Below, piece after piece: positions 1 to 8,433 of a DNA stretch of 64,000 bases. The stretch comes from an uncultured Mycobacterium sp. (lineage in GTDB: Bacteria > Actinomycetota > Actinomycetes > Mycobacteriales > Mycobacteriaceae). The notes under the pieces were generated by a model that saw only the letters and a list, made by a program, of their open reading frames with translations, ran no database searches and was not told the DNA's origin. Each line of letters opens with the position of its first letter. Position 1 is the first letter of the stretch. The stretch lies in the NCBI GenBank assembly GCA_900078375.1, contig FLQS01000006.1, forward strand, positions 29,070 to 93,069. The letters run 5' to 3'. The position numbers were made by a program, and so were the translations under genes.

Positions 1-3000
1 CTGCCCAAGATCTGCCTGGAGCTCGGCCGCGGAGTCCGCGGGACCATCGGCCACACCCAGCCGCGCCGGCTGGCTGCTCGCACTGTCGCCCAACGCATCG
101 CCGACGAGCTGGGTAGCCCGCTGGGCGAAACGATCGGGTATACGGTGCGCTTCACCGACCAGGCGAGCGACCGCACGCTGGTGAAGCTGATGACCGACGG
201 TATCCTGCTCGCCGAGATCCAGCGCGACCGGCGCCTGCTGCGCTACGACACCCTGATCCTGGACGAGGCGCACGAGCGCAGCCTCAACATCGACTTCCTG
301 CTGGGATACCTACGCGAGTTGCTGCCCCGCCGACCGGATCTCAAGGTGATCGTCACCTCGGCGACCATCGAGCCGCAACGGTTCGCTGACCACTTCTTTG
401 GAGCCCCGATCGTGGAAGTGTCCGGACGTACGTACCCGGTGGAGATCCGGTATCGGCCGCTGGAAATCCCTGTGGTGGGCGATGATTCAGACGATCCCGA
501 CGACCCCGACCACGAGATCGTGCGCACGGAGATCCGCGACCAGACCGAGGCGATCGTCGATGCGGTCCACGAACTGGCCGCCGAGCCACCCGGTGATGTG
601 CTGGTGTTCCTGTCCGGCGAGCGGGAAATCCGCGACACCGCTGATGCTTTGAGTGGCGTTGTCGATTCCCGCACCGAGGTGTTGCCGCTGTATGCGCGGC
701 TGCCCACCGCCGAGCAGCAGCGGGTGTTCCAGCCACCGCGTACGGGTAGGCGAATCGTGTTGGCCACCAACGTGGCCGAGACGTCGCTGACCGTACCGGG
801 CATCCGCTATGTCGTCGATCCCGGTACCGCCCGCATCTCGCGGTACAGCCGGCGCACCAAGGTGCAGCGGCTGCCGATCGAACCCATCTCCCAGGCCTCG
901 GCCGCACAGCGGGCCGGCCGGTCCGGGCGTACCGCACCCGGGGTGTGCATTCGGCTGTACTCCGAGGAAGACTTCACGGCGCGCCCCCGCTACACCGACC
1001 CCGAGATCCTGCGCACCAACCTCGCCGCGGTGATCCTGCAGATGGCGGCGCTGCAACTCGGCGATATCGAACGCTTCCCCTTCCTGGATCCGCCCGAGCA
1101 GCGCAGCATTCGCGACGGTGTTCAGCTGCTGCAGGAACTGGGCGCGTTCGATTCCGCGGGCGCGATCACCGATATCGGGCGCCGGCTCGCACAGTTGCCG
1201 GTCGATCCCCGGCTGGCGCGGATGATCGTGCAGGCTGACACTGAGGGCTGCGTGCGTGAGGTGCTGGTGCTGGCCGCGGCGCTGTCGATTCCCGACCCCA
1301 GAGAGCGACCCGCCGACCGCGAGGAGGCAGCCCGGCAGAAGCACGCCCGGTTCGCCGACGAGCATTCGGATTTCGTGTCCTTCCTCAACCTGTGGCGGTA
1401 TCTGCGCGACGAGCGAAAGGCGCGATCCGGCAGTGCCTTCCGGAGGATGTGCCGCGAGGAGTTCCTGCACTACCTGCGCATCCGGGAATGGCAGGACCTG
1501 ACCGGCCAGCTGCGCAGCATCGCCCGTGACATCGGGATCCGGGAATCCGACGACCCTGAACCGGCCGATCCCGCACGGGTGCACGCCGCGCTGGTGGCCG
1601 GGCTGTTATCGCATATCGGCCTACGAGAAGGGGATTCGCGGGATTACACGGGTGCGCGCAACTCGCGGTTCGTGCTGGCCCCGGGATCGGTGCTGACCAA
1701 ACGGCCGCCGCGCTGGATCGTGGTGGCCGATCTGGTGGAGACCAGCCGCCTGTACGGGCGCATCGCCGCCCGCGTCGAACCCGAGGTGGTCGAGCGCGTG
1801 GCCGGACATCTGGTGCAGCGCACCTACAGTGAGCCGCACTGGGATGCCAAGCGCGGTGCGGTGATGGCCTTCGAGCGGGTGACGCTCTACGGGCTCGCGC
1901 TGGTGCCGCGCCGACGGGTGGGGTACGCCACCGTCGACCCGGTGGTGTCCCGGGAACTGTTCATCCGCCACGCGTTGGTGCAGGGGGAGTGGCAGACCCG
2001 CCACCACTTCTTCGCCGATAACGCGCGGCTGCGGGCCGAGTTGGCCGAACTGGAGGAGCGGGCCCGCCGCCGCGACCTCCTCGTCGGTGACGACGAGATT
2101 TATGCGTTGTACGACAACAGGATTCCGCAGCAGGTGGTCTCCGTGCGGCACTTCGACGGCTGGTGGAAGAAGCAGCGTCACCAGACTCCCGAGCTGTTGA
2201 CCTTCACCCGTGACGACCTGCTGCGCGTCGACGACGACACCGCCGAGCGCCCGGACAACTGGCGGGCCGGAGACTTGTCTCTACCGCTGACCTATCGGTT
2301 CGAGCCTGGTGCATCCGACGACGGGGTGACCGTGCACATCCCGGTGGGAGTGCTGGCTCGGCTGGGTGGTGACGAGTTCGGCTGGCAGGTACCGGCGCTG
2401 CGCGAGGAATTGGTGACCGCGTTGATCCGGTCGCTGCCGAAAGACCTGCGGCGCAACTTCGTTCCGGCCCCCGACACCGCGCGTGCGGTGCTCGCCGACA
2501 TCAACGCGGGCCACGAGCCGCTACTGGAAGCGCTGCAACGCGAATTACGCCGGCGCACCGGGATTCTGGTGCCGGTCAGTGCCTTTGAGCTGGACAAGCT
2601 GCCGGCTCATCTGCGGGTGACCTTCGCCGTCGAAGCGTCCGATGGCACCGAGGTGGCCCGCGGCAAGGATCTTGAGGTGCTGCAGCGTCAGCTGGCCGGT
2701 TCGGCCCGGCAGGCGGTGGCCGATGCGGTTGCCAGCGATCTGGAACGAACCGGACTACGCGGCTGGCCAGACGACCTCGACCGGCTCCCGGACACGGTCG
2801 AACGCACCGTCGGCGGCCATCTCGTTCGGGGCTACCCGGCGCTGGTCGACGCCGGCGCAGGAGTGGACGTGCGGGTGTTCGCCACTGCCGCCGAGCGCGA
2901 CGCGACGATGAAGGCCGGCGTCAGGCGCCTGCTGCGGTTGGCGGTGCCCTCCCCGGTGAAATCGCTGGAGAAAGCCTTGGATCCGCGCACGCGCCTGGTC

Positions 3001-3606
3001 TTGGGAGCCAACCCGGACGGGTCGTTGGCCGCGCTACTCGACGACTGCGCCGATGCAGCCGTCGATGTCCTCGCGGCGCAGCCGGTGTGGACCAAAACGG
3101 ATTTCGCGGCGCTGCGCGACCGGGTGGCCGCGGCGCTGGCGTCGACCACGCAGGACATCGTGGCCCGGGTGCAACGGGTCCTGGCAGCCCTTCAGGAGGT
3201 GGAGCTCGCGCTGCCGGACAAGCCGGTCGCGGCGCAGGCCGACGCGGTCGCCGACATCCGCGCGCAGCTGGCGAGTTTGGTGGACAGCCACTTCGTCACC
3301 ATGACCGGCGCCACCCGTCTGCCCGACCTGACCCGCTACCTGACCGCGATCAGCCGTCGCCTCGACCGGTTGGCTCAGGCCCCGCAGGCCGACCGTGAAC
3401 GGATGCAACGGGTGCACGCCGTCGAGGATGCCTACGCCGAGCTGTTGCGGGCGCTGTCGCCCACCCGAGCCACTGCGGCCGATGTCCGCGATATCGCGTG
3501 GCAGATCGAGGAATTCCGGGTCAGCCTGTGGGCCCAGCAGTTGGGCACCCCAAGGCCGGTCAGTGAGCAGCGCATCTACCGCGCCATCGACGCCGTCCTG
3601 GCGTGA
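1..3606 (+). CDS. hrpA: ATP-dependent RNA helicase HrpA (5'-truncated by window edge)
   Basis: DEAH-box 3'-5' RNA helicase acting on RNA or ribonucleoprotein complexes in the cytoplasm. The frame is open from base 1, so the N-terminus and Walker A motif lie just outside the window; the first visible residues (LPKICLELGRG) are the segment that follows Walker A in HrpA. Visible helicase motifs are TQPRRLAARTVA (bases 55-90), the DEAH box (262-273), SAT (358-366) and QRAGRSGRT (907-933). The helicase-associated/OB region and the long HrpA-specific C-terminal extension follow. 1201 residues are visible against roughly 1300 for the family. The gene ends 16 bp before a strong hairpin and converges on a small secreted-protein gene. 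Family assignment is secure; the cellular substrate cannot be read from sequence. Confidence 0.96.
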   Translation: MPKICLELGRGVRGTIGHTQPRRLAARTVAQRIADELGSPLGETIGYTVRFTDQASDRTLVKLMTDGILLAEIQRDRRLLRYDTLILDEAHERSLNIDFLLGYLRELLPRRPDLKVIVTSATIEPQRFADHFFGAPIVEVSGRTYPVEIRYRPLEIPVVGDDSDDPDDPDHEIVRTEIRDQTEAIVDAVHELAAEPPGDVLVFLSGEREIRDTADALSGVVDSRTEVLPLYARLPTAEQQRVFQPPRTGRRIVLATNVAETSLTVPGIRYVVDPGTARISRYSRRTKVQRLPIEPISQASAAQRAGRSGRTAPGVCIRLYSEEDFTARPRYTDPEILRTNLAAVILQMAALQLGDIERFPFLDPPEQRSIRDGVQLLQELGAFDSAGAITDIGRRLAQLPVDPRLARMIVQADTEGCVREVLVLAAALSIPDPRERPADREEAARQKHARFADEHSDFVSFLNLWRYLRDERKARSGSAFRRMCREEFLHYLRIREWQDLTGQLRSIARDIGIRESDDPEPADPARVHAALVAGLLSHIGLREGDSRDYTGARNSRFVLAPGSVLTKRPPRWIVVADLVETSRLYGRIAARVEPEVVERVAGHLVQRTYSEPHWDAKRGAVMAFERVTLYGLALVPRRRVGYATVDPVVSRELFIRHALVQGEWQTRHHFFADNARLRAELAELEERARRRDLLVGDDEIYALYDNRIPQQVVSVRHFDGWWKKQRHQTPELLTFTRDDLLRVDDDTAERPDNWRAGDLSLPLTYRFEPGASDDGVTVHIPVGVLARLGGDEFGWQVPALREELVTALIRSLPKDLRRNFVPAPDTARAVLADINAGHEPLLEALQRELRRRTGILVPVSAFELDKLPAHLRVTFAVEASDGTEVARGKDLEVLQRQLAGSARQAVADAVASDLERTGLRGWPDDLDRLPDTVERTVGGHLVRGYPALVDAGAGVDVRVFATAAERDATMKAGVRRLLRLAVPSPVKSLEKALDPRTRLVLGANPDGSLAALLDDCADAAVDVLAAQPVWTKTDFAALRDRVAAALASTTQDIVARVQRVLAALQEVELALPDKPVAAQADAVADIRAQLASLVDSHFVTMTGATRLPDLTRYLTAISRRLDRLAQAPQADRERMQRVHAVEDAYAELLRALSPTRATAADVRDIAWQIEEFRVSLWAQQLGTPRPVSEQRIYRAIDAVLA

Positions 3607-3622
3607 CGAAGCGCACATGCAA

Positions 3623-3649
3623 GAGGGGCACCCGAATCGGGTGCCCCTC
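3623..3649. terminator. Perfect inverted repeat between convergent genes, likely bidirectional terminator
   Basis: Near-perfect palindrome with 13-nt arms (GAGGGGCACCCGA / TCGGGTGCCCCTC) around one central base, lying between the hrpA stop and the convergent small-gene stop. No long U tract follows, which is usual for mycobacterial terminators. Function is inferred from position and stem strength. Confidence 0.8.
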
Positions 3650-3668
3650 CGTTGGAGTCCGTTGAGGA

Positions 3669-3836
3669 TCAACGGCTTCCATGCACAGTTGTGTCAACGT
3701 GCGGCGCGGTCGCCGACGGGCCAAGGTTGTTGACCCAGTCGTTGTGACCGAGATCGGCCTGAGCGGGCCCGGCAAGGCCCAGAACGGCGGCGGTCATAGC
3801 GCCTGCGATGGCAGCGGTGATGGCGTACTTCGTCAT
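3669..3836 (-). CDS. Small secreted protein (55 aa)
   Basis: Start ATG at 3836 is chosen because a GAGGGAA ribosome-binding site sits 4 nt upstream; the longer open frame upstream has no such signal. Residues 1-32 form a Sec signal peptide (MTKY, hydrophobic AAIAGAMTAAVLGLAG, PAQA cleavage box). The mature peptide is only about 23 residues, polar, with two His and no Cys. Mycobacteria encode many such tiny exported proteins with near-identical signal peptides and unrelated tails. It is divergent from the His-rich small protein at 4109 and shares its 270-bp upstream region. No function can be assigned. Confidence 0.75.
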   Translation of the reverse strand: MTKYAITAAIAGAMTAAVLGLAGPAQADLGHNDWVNNLGPSATAPHVDTTVHGSR

Positions 3837-3965
3837 GTCTATTCCCTCTTCCTCAACGGCGGGAGTCGATTTCCGCGCCGCTGACAGTCCCAACGCCGCC
3901 AAGGGCCGGAGTAATTCCGGTGGCAGCAGATGATCGTCGGTTGGCAGGAATTGACCCATGTCCAC

Positions 3966-4020
3966 CGATCGGGGGACATCGGATTCCACCGGGTTATCCA
4001 CCGGCTGCCCGACAGACATC
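3966..4020 (+). promoter_or_regulatory. Conserved 55-bp upstream element, copy A
   Basis: This stretch aligns without gaps to 10863-10917, with 43 of 55 positions identical by my count. The best conserved blocks are CGATCGG, GGACATCGGATTC and GACAGACATC. Each copy sits upstream of one of two paralogous His-rich secreted protein genes (88 nt before the ATG here). That argues for a shared promoter or operator rather than coding conservation. No known mycobacterial sigma or repressor consensus was recognised in it. Confidence 0.6.
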
Positions 4021-4108
4021 AACGTCCAGATGCGAGACGGTATAGGCACTGGCGAAACGCGAAGGCCCACACAGACAAGTCGAAGACGACGAAGAGGATA
4101 TGACCGAC

Positions 4109-4339
4109 ATGACCACCATGACCTGGATGAAGCGACTGGCCGCCGGTAGCGCATTGGCCGCGGGCTCCGCTCTGTTCGCCTTTGGTTCCGCCACCGACGC
4201 CCTCGCCGAGAGCGGCTCGTTCAACAGCGGCCCCAACTCGAATCAGCCCGGCCACCACCAGACCTTCCCCGGCCAGCACAATTTCCCGGTGCCGGGCTCG
4301 ATCGAACACCACCATCACCAGTGGCACCGGGCCGGGTAA
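4109..4339 (+). CDS. Small secreted histidine-rich protein, paralogue 1
   Basis: 76-residue exported protein with a cationic start (WMKRLAAG), a hydrophobic core and an AxA-type cleavage site (ALA). The predicted mature chain is about 43 residues with eight His and no Cys, ending in HHHHQWHRAG. An alternative ATG at 4100 adds three residues; 4109 is preferred by alignment with the paralogue at 10989, whose start context matches. The pair shares signal peptide, Pro/Gly/Asn-rich middle (PVPGS) and HHHHQW tail. A clustered-His exported peptide could bind Cu, Zn or Ni, but this is inference from composition only. A strong terminator follows at 4374. Confidence 0.8.
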   Translation: MTTMTWMKRLAAGSALAAGSALFAFGSATDALAESGSFNSGPNSNQPGHHQTFPGQHNFPVPGSIEHHHHQWHRAG

Positions 4340-4373
4340 GCACTACCCACAGACCCCGCAGGCCCCCAAGAAA

Positions 4374-4413
4374 CACGTCGGGCGGAGAAGCATCAGCTTC
4401 TCCGCCCGACGTG
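4374..4413 (+). terminator. Intrinsic-type terminator hairpin
   Basis: Perfect 18-bp stem (CACGTCGGGCGGAGAAGC and its complement) closing an ATCA tetraloop, followed by GCGTGGTTTTCC. It lies between the His-rich small gene and the patatin gene, so it should isolate the two transcripts. Confidence 0.9.
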
Positions 4414-4448
4414 CGTGGTTTTCCAGGTGCGGCTCCTAGCATGGGGCG

Positions 4449-5465
4449 ATGCCCACACCCGCGACGAAGCCCGTCGACCTGGTCCTTGCTGGTGGCGGGG
4501 TGAAGGGCATCGCTCTGGCCGGTGCCGTGGTCAAGCTGATGGAGGCCGGCTACCGGGCCTACCGCGTCGCCGGCTCGTCGGCAGGCTCGATCGTCGGGTC
4601 GATCGTGGCCGCGGCTGCCAAGAACGACCAGCTGACCCCGGCTGACGTCCGCGACCTCGCGTTGAGCATCGACTATCGCAAGTTCCTCGACCCCGGCCCG
4701 GTCGAGCGTCTCCCGCTGCTCGGGGCCTCCTGGGCGATCCTGCAGGGCACCGGTTTCTACCAGGGTGACTACGCGCACGATTTCATCGCCGATCAGCTAC
4801 GCGACCTGGGGGTCACCACGTTCGGTGACCTCCGTCTCGACGACGACCATCTGCCGGAGGAACAGCGCTACCGGCTCGTGGTGACTGCCGCCGATGTCAC
4901 GACCGGCCAGCTGGTCAGGCTGCCGTGGGACTATCGCCGGCTTTATGGGCTGGACCCCGACGAGCAGCACGTCGCCGACGCGGTGCGCGCCTCGATGTCG
5001 ATTCCGTTCGTCTTCCGCCCGGTCACGCTCACCAGTGCGACGGGCCGCGAATCGACGCTCGTCGACGGAGGGCTGCTGTCGAACTATCCGATCGACTCGC
5101 TGGACCGCCCCGACGGCAAGAAGCCTCGCTGGCCCACCCTCGGGGTGACGGTGCTGCCCGACCTGCCCCAGAACAACGACAAGGTGATCCCCGCGCTGGC
5201 CCCGCTGCGGCACTTCGGCGGTCCCAGCCTGCTCGAAGACGTCATCACCACCATCCTGGTCGGCCGCGACCAGGCCTACCTGAACCTGCCATGGGTGAAC
5301 TGCCGGACCATCCGAGTGGATTCGACGAAGGTCGGCGTGCTGGATTTCCACATCAGCCAACGCGAGATCGACGCCCTCTACGACGAGGGCTACCACGCCG
5401 CCACGTCGTTCCTGTCGACGTTCAACGAGCGTGATTGCCTCGAACGGTTCCGCTGGCCGACCTAG
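4449..5465 (+). CDS. Patatin-like phospholipase
   Basis: Serine lipid acyl hydrolase with a Ser-Asp dyad, 338 aa. The oxyanion-hole glycine loop GGGVKG is at residues 15-20, the nucleophile elbow G-S-S-A-G at 42-46 (Ser44), and the catalytic Asp is in the DGG motif at about residue 206. No signal peptide is visible, so it is probably cytosolic or peripheral on the membrane. The start ATG lies in a clean intergenic region after a terminator. Its stop is 10 nt before the WS/DGAT gene, which suggests a lipid-metabolism operon: hydrolysis of acyl lipids beside a wax ester/triacylglycerol synthase. The actual substrate is not deducible. Confidence 0.9.
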   Translation: MPTPATKPVDLVLAGGGVKGIALAGAVVKLMEAGYRAYRVAGSSAGSIVGSIVAAAAKNDQLTPADVRDLALSIDYRKFLDPGPVERLPLLGASWAILQGTGFYQGDYAHDFIADQLRDLGVTTFGDLRLDDDHLPEEQRYRLVVTAADVTTGQLVRLPWDYRRLYGLDPDEQHVADAVRASMSIPFVFRPVTLTSATGRESTLVDGGLLSNYPIDSLDRPDGKKPRWPTLGVTVLPDLPQNNDKVIPALAPLRHFGGPSLLEDVITTILVGRDQAYLNLPWVNCRTIRVDSTKVGVLDFHISQREIDALYDEGYHAATSFLSTFNERDCLERFRWPT

Positions 5466-5475
5466 GCTGACTCAG

Positions 5476-6759
5476 GTGGCACCTGACAACTCCGACCGGC
5501 TGTCCGCCGATGACGCACACATCCTCGGCCTGGAATCCGCGTCGATCACCGGTCACACCCTGAAATTGGTTGTGCTCGAGCCCGGTGCGGCGCTGGACGT
5601 CGAGGCGTTGCGCACCGCGGTGGCCGAACGGTTACCGAGCCAGCCGCGAGCCACGCACCGGGTCGACACCTCGGGACCCGAACCGCGGTGGGTCGCTGCC
5701 ACCGATTTCGATATCAGCCAACATGTTCGGCAGTGTCCGGACGCCAGCTGTATCTCCACAACCGACCTGTGGCGCATCGTCAGCGTGCTGATGTCGGAGC
5801 ACCTGGACCGCAGCAGACCACTGTGGACCTTCGACCTCATTGGGCCACTGGCCGATGGACGCGAGGCCATCGCGGCGCGCATCCACCATGCGATGGCCGA
5901 CGGCATCGCCGGGGTGCGTTTCCTGAACTCGGTGTTGTTCGATGCCCACCAGGAGGCCACCAAGGTAACGGGAGGTCGTCCAGGACAGCATGATTCACCC
6001 AGGCTGACACCGCTGGAAGAGGCCTGGCGGATGCCGGCGGCACTCATGCGCGAGTTGGGTCATCCCGATGACTATGCGCCGTTCGATCGGCCCGTCACGA
6101 TCGCCCGCGAGCTGGCGTTCGCCGTCGCCCCGCTGGCCGAGTTCAAAGCGATCGGGGCGTCGCGGCACGACGCCGCCACCGTCAACGACGTTCTGCTCGC
6201 AGTGATCGCCGGCGGCCTGCGACGCTGGCTGGGTGAGGACGGCGTGCGGGATCTGCGCGCACAGATCCCGGTGAGTCTGCATCACCGCGACGAGGCCGCC
6301 GGGGATCTGTCCAACCGGGATTCGTTCCTCAACATCGATCTGCCACTGGCAGAAGCCGATCCGTTGCGACGACTGGACAAGGTCAGCGCCGAGACCCGGG
6401 AACGCAAGCGCCTCGACGACGCCGACGAGATGTACGACCTGTTCCACGCCCTGGGATGTGTCAAAAGCCTTGGCGCGGTGGCCCAACGGCTGGCCGGGAG
6501 CCCACACGAGTTCAGTCTGTCGATCTCCAACGTCCCGGGGCCGCGTGATCCGGTTCAGGTTGCCGGACGACGGGTACAGCACCTGTTCTCCTCATCGGAG
6601 CCGGCCGCCCATCATGCGCTGCGGATCTCGGCGATCTCCTGCGCCGGGGATATGGGCATCGGGCTGTGCACCGATCCGACCGCGCTGCCGGACGTCGCTG
6701 CGCTCGCCGACTGCATCGAGGCCTCCTACGCCGAGTTGCGCACGGCGGCAGGGATCTGA
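5476..6759 (+). CDS. Wax ester synthase/diacylglycerol acyltransferase (WS/DGAT) family protein
   Basis: Acyl-CoA-dependent O-acyltransferase of the bifunctional WS/DGAT family that makes storage triacylglycerol or wax esters in mycobacteria. The active-site HHxxxDG motif (HHAMADG) is at about residues 137-143 and the C-terminal half carries the usual SISNVPGPRDP signature. GTG at 5476 is chosen because it follows the patatin stop by 10 nt; a longer frame starting at 5431 would overlap that gene by 35 nt. 427 aa is slightly shorter than typical (about 450-480). The 3' end overlaps the convergent LLM oxidoreductase gene by 34 bp. Confidence 0.92.
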   Translation: MAPDNSDRLSADDAHILGLESASITGHTLKLVVLEPGAALDVEALRTAVAERLPSQPRATHRVDTSGPEPRWVAATDFDISQHVRQCPDASCISTTDLWRIVSVLMSEHLDRSRPLWTFDLIGPLADGREAIAARIHHAMADGIAGVRFLNSVLFDAHQEATKVTGGRPGQHDSPRLTPLEEAWRMPAALMRELGHPDDYAPFDRPVTIARELAFAVAPLAEFKAIGASRHDAATVNDVLLAVIAGGLRRWLGEDGVRDLRAQIPVSLHHRDEAAGDLSNRDSFLNIDLPLAEADPLRRLDKVSAETRERKRLDDADEMYDLFHALGCVKSLGAVAQRLAGSPHEFSLSISNVPGPRDPVQVAGRRVQHLFSSSEPAAHHALRISAISCAGDMGIGLCTDPTALPDVAALADCIEASYAELRTAAGI

Positions 6760-7778
6760 CGGCACGAATCGAGGAGCGCGCCGAAGCTCGCGTCGTCGGC
6801 ATCATCTGCCGGTACCGGCAGGTTGATTCCACTACACAGTCCCGAATACCACTGCGTCAACACGGCCGGGATCTCGTCGTAGGTGCCCTGCGGCACCAGC
6901 TGACTCATCACCTCGTCGGTGAGAATCGCTGGCAGATCGTCCCATTCGGACCGCTGCGCCATCGCGCTCAGTGCAGCACCGAGGTCGGCCAAATCGAAGA
7001 CCTCCAGCTGTCGTCGGTAGGCCGGCGTGCTGTACAGGAAGGCCAGCTCTGAGCGTCGTTGCTCGCGCAACGCGTCGACGGCCTCAGATGTGGCTGCCGC
7101 CATGACATGTGGGTTCGCGACGACAGGAAGCTGTTCCGTGCGCCCAGCGCGTGCTGCGCCCTCGGCGAGTGCGGGCAGCGTGCGGGATTTCAGGACGACC
7201 GGGTGGGAGTTGGTCGGATGGCAGACAAAGCCATCCGCCAGCTCTCCGGCCATCGCACACATCCGCGCATTGACCGCGCCGGTCCAGATCTGCGGGGCGC
7301 GATGTTCGAGGGGACCGGGGTTGAAATAGGGCTGCAACCGCTCGAATCGGTAGTGCGGCCCAACGTAATCGAGCTTGGCGCCGGTCTGGAACGACGCAAA
7401 GATCGCGCGCAGCGCCCGGATGTAGTCGCCGAGGCGGGCCACCGGCTCCGACCACTGGGTCGAGAACCGGCCGACGATGTTGCCACGCACCTGCGAGGCG
7501 ATGCCGAGCTGAAACCGGCCGCCGGAGTACTTCGCGAGATCCCATGCCGCGTAGGCCGTGATCATCGGGCTGCGCGGAAAGGCCAGCACCATGCTGGTGC
7601 GCACGGTCACCCGCTGGGTGTGCTGCAGCGCCAGTGCGGCAACGGTGAAGGGGTCGTGGATGGTTTCGGAGACGTGGATGACATCGAATCCGAGGCGCTC
7701 GGCCCGGGCCGCCCACGCACCGATTTCGCCGGGACCCATCTTGGCGGGCGCCGAGGTGACCAACTCCATCGTGCTCAT
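6726..7778 (-). CDS. LLM-class F420-dependent oxidoreductase
   Basis: Luciferase-like monooxygenase fold (TIM barrel), 350 aa, of the class that in mycobacteria normally uses coenzyme F420. Visible family hallmarks are the N-terminal ERLGFDVIHVSET strand-helix, the central GGRFQLGIASQ segment and the APQIWTGA region. ATG at 7778 overlaps the stop of the upstream TetR gene as ATGA, so the two are translationally coupled and the regulator probably controls this gene. The substrate is unknown. The 3' end overlaps the convergent WS/DGAT gene. Confidence 0.88.
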   Translation of the reverse strand: MSTMELVTSAPAKMGPGEIGAWAARAERLGFDVIHVSETIHDPFTVAALALQHTQRVTVRTSMVLAFPRSPMITAYAAWDLAKYSGGRFQLGIASQVRGNIVGRFSTQWSEPVARLGDYIRALRAIFASFQTGAKLDYVGPHYRFERLQPYFNPGPLEHRAPQIWTGAVNARMCAMAGELADGFVCHPTNSHPVVLKSRTLPALAEGAARAGRTEQLPVVANPHVMAAATSEAVDALREQRRSELAFLYSTPAYRRQLEVFDLADLGAALSAMAQRSEWDDLPAILTDEVMSQLVPQGTYDEIPAVLTQWYSGLCSGINLPVPADDADDASFGALLDSCRQIPAAVRNSA

Positions 7779-8374
7779 CGCGCCAGCCCGTCGACGATCA
7801 GTGAGGTGGTCTGCTCGACCCACCGCTGGTCGAGCTGCCGTTCGTTGGCCAGCGCCATCATGACCGTCCCGCCAATCGTGTCCAAGAGGATGCGCGCGTC
7901 GATACCGGTGGCCGCGCGCCCCGCCGCCGCCGCCTCATCGAGAAACTGTTGCAGCCGGATATAGGTACTGCCCTGCAGCCGACCGAGTAGGCGTGCCGAC
8001 AGGCCCGGCTCGGCGGGCAGCTCGGCCATCAGCCCGGACATCGCCGTGTGGACGGCAGGACTGCTGAACAACTCGATGCTGGCCAGCAGGAGACCCCGGA
8101 TGGCTGATTCGACGTCACCGGTCAACGGCAGCTCGGCACCGGGCGGGGTCGGGAAGACCGCTTCGTAGACGAGCTCCAGTTTCGTCGGAAACCGCCGGTA
8201 TACCGCGGGCGGGGTGGCGCCGGCACGGGCCGCGACCAGCGGAATGGTCAGGCGCGCATAGCCGATTTCGTCCAGCAACTCGACGGTGGCGCGCAAGACA
8301 GCGTCGTCGATGCGGCTGTCCCGGGGCCGGCCCAGCGGGCGCCGGGTCGCGAGCTGATTCTCCGTTGACTCCAT
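7775..8374 (-). CDS. TetR family transcriptional regulator
   Basis: 199-aa repressor-type regulator: N-terminal helix-turn-helix (LTIPLVAARAGATPPAVYRRF at about residues 37-57) and a C-terminal ligand-binding, dimerising domain resembling TetR_C of the 33/11 type. ATG at 8374 is chosen over the open frame continuing to 8641 because the HTH begins about 35 residues downstream and an operator-like inverted repeat overlaps this start. A TACGAT box lies 9 nt before the ATG, compatible with a leaderless transcript. It is coupled to the LLM oxidoreductase and divergent from the sulfotransferase/DUF1214 pair, so it probably controls both arms. Confidence 0.9.
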   Translation of the reverse strand: MESTENQLATRRPLGRPRDSRIDDAVLRATVELLDEIGYARLTIPLVAARAGATPPAVYRRFPTKLELVYEAVFPTPPGAELPLTGDVESAIRGLLLASIELFSSPAVHTAMSGLMAELPAEPGLSARLLGRLQGSTYIRLQQFLDEAAAAGRAATGIDARILLDTIGGTVMMALANERQLDQRWVEQTTSLIVDGLAR

Positions 8375-8391
8375 TACGTTAAGATCGTAAT
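8373..8391. promoter_or_regulatory. Candidate operator for the divergent TetR regulator
   Basis: Inverted repeat ATTACG-N7-CGTAAT in the gap between the divergent TetR and sulfotransferase genes, overlapping the TetR start codon. It is AT-rich against a strongly GC-rich background. The assignment to this TetR is inferred from position. Confidence 0.55.
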
Positions 8392-8433
8392 GTAATCCGA
8401 CGTTCGGGGCGACCTGCCCTACTGCGCCGGGAG

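Noticed and set aside
487..1584. Long minus-strand open frame (365 codons) inside hrpA
   Set aside because: Antisense to strong helicase motifs; composition follows the complement of hrpA codons and shows no family character or ribosome site.
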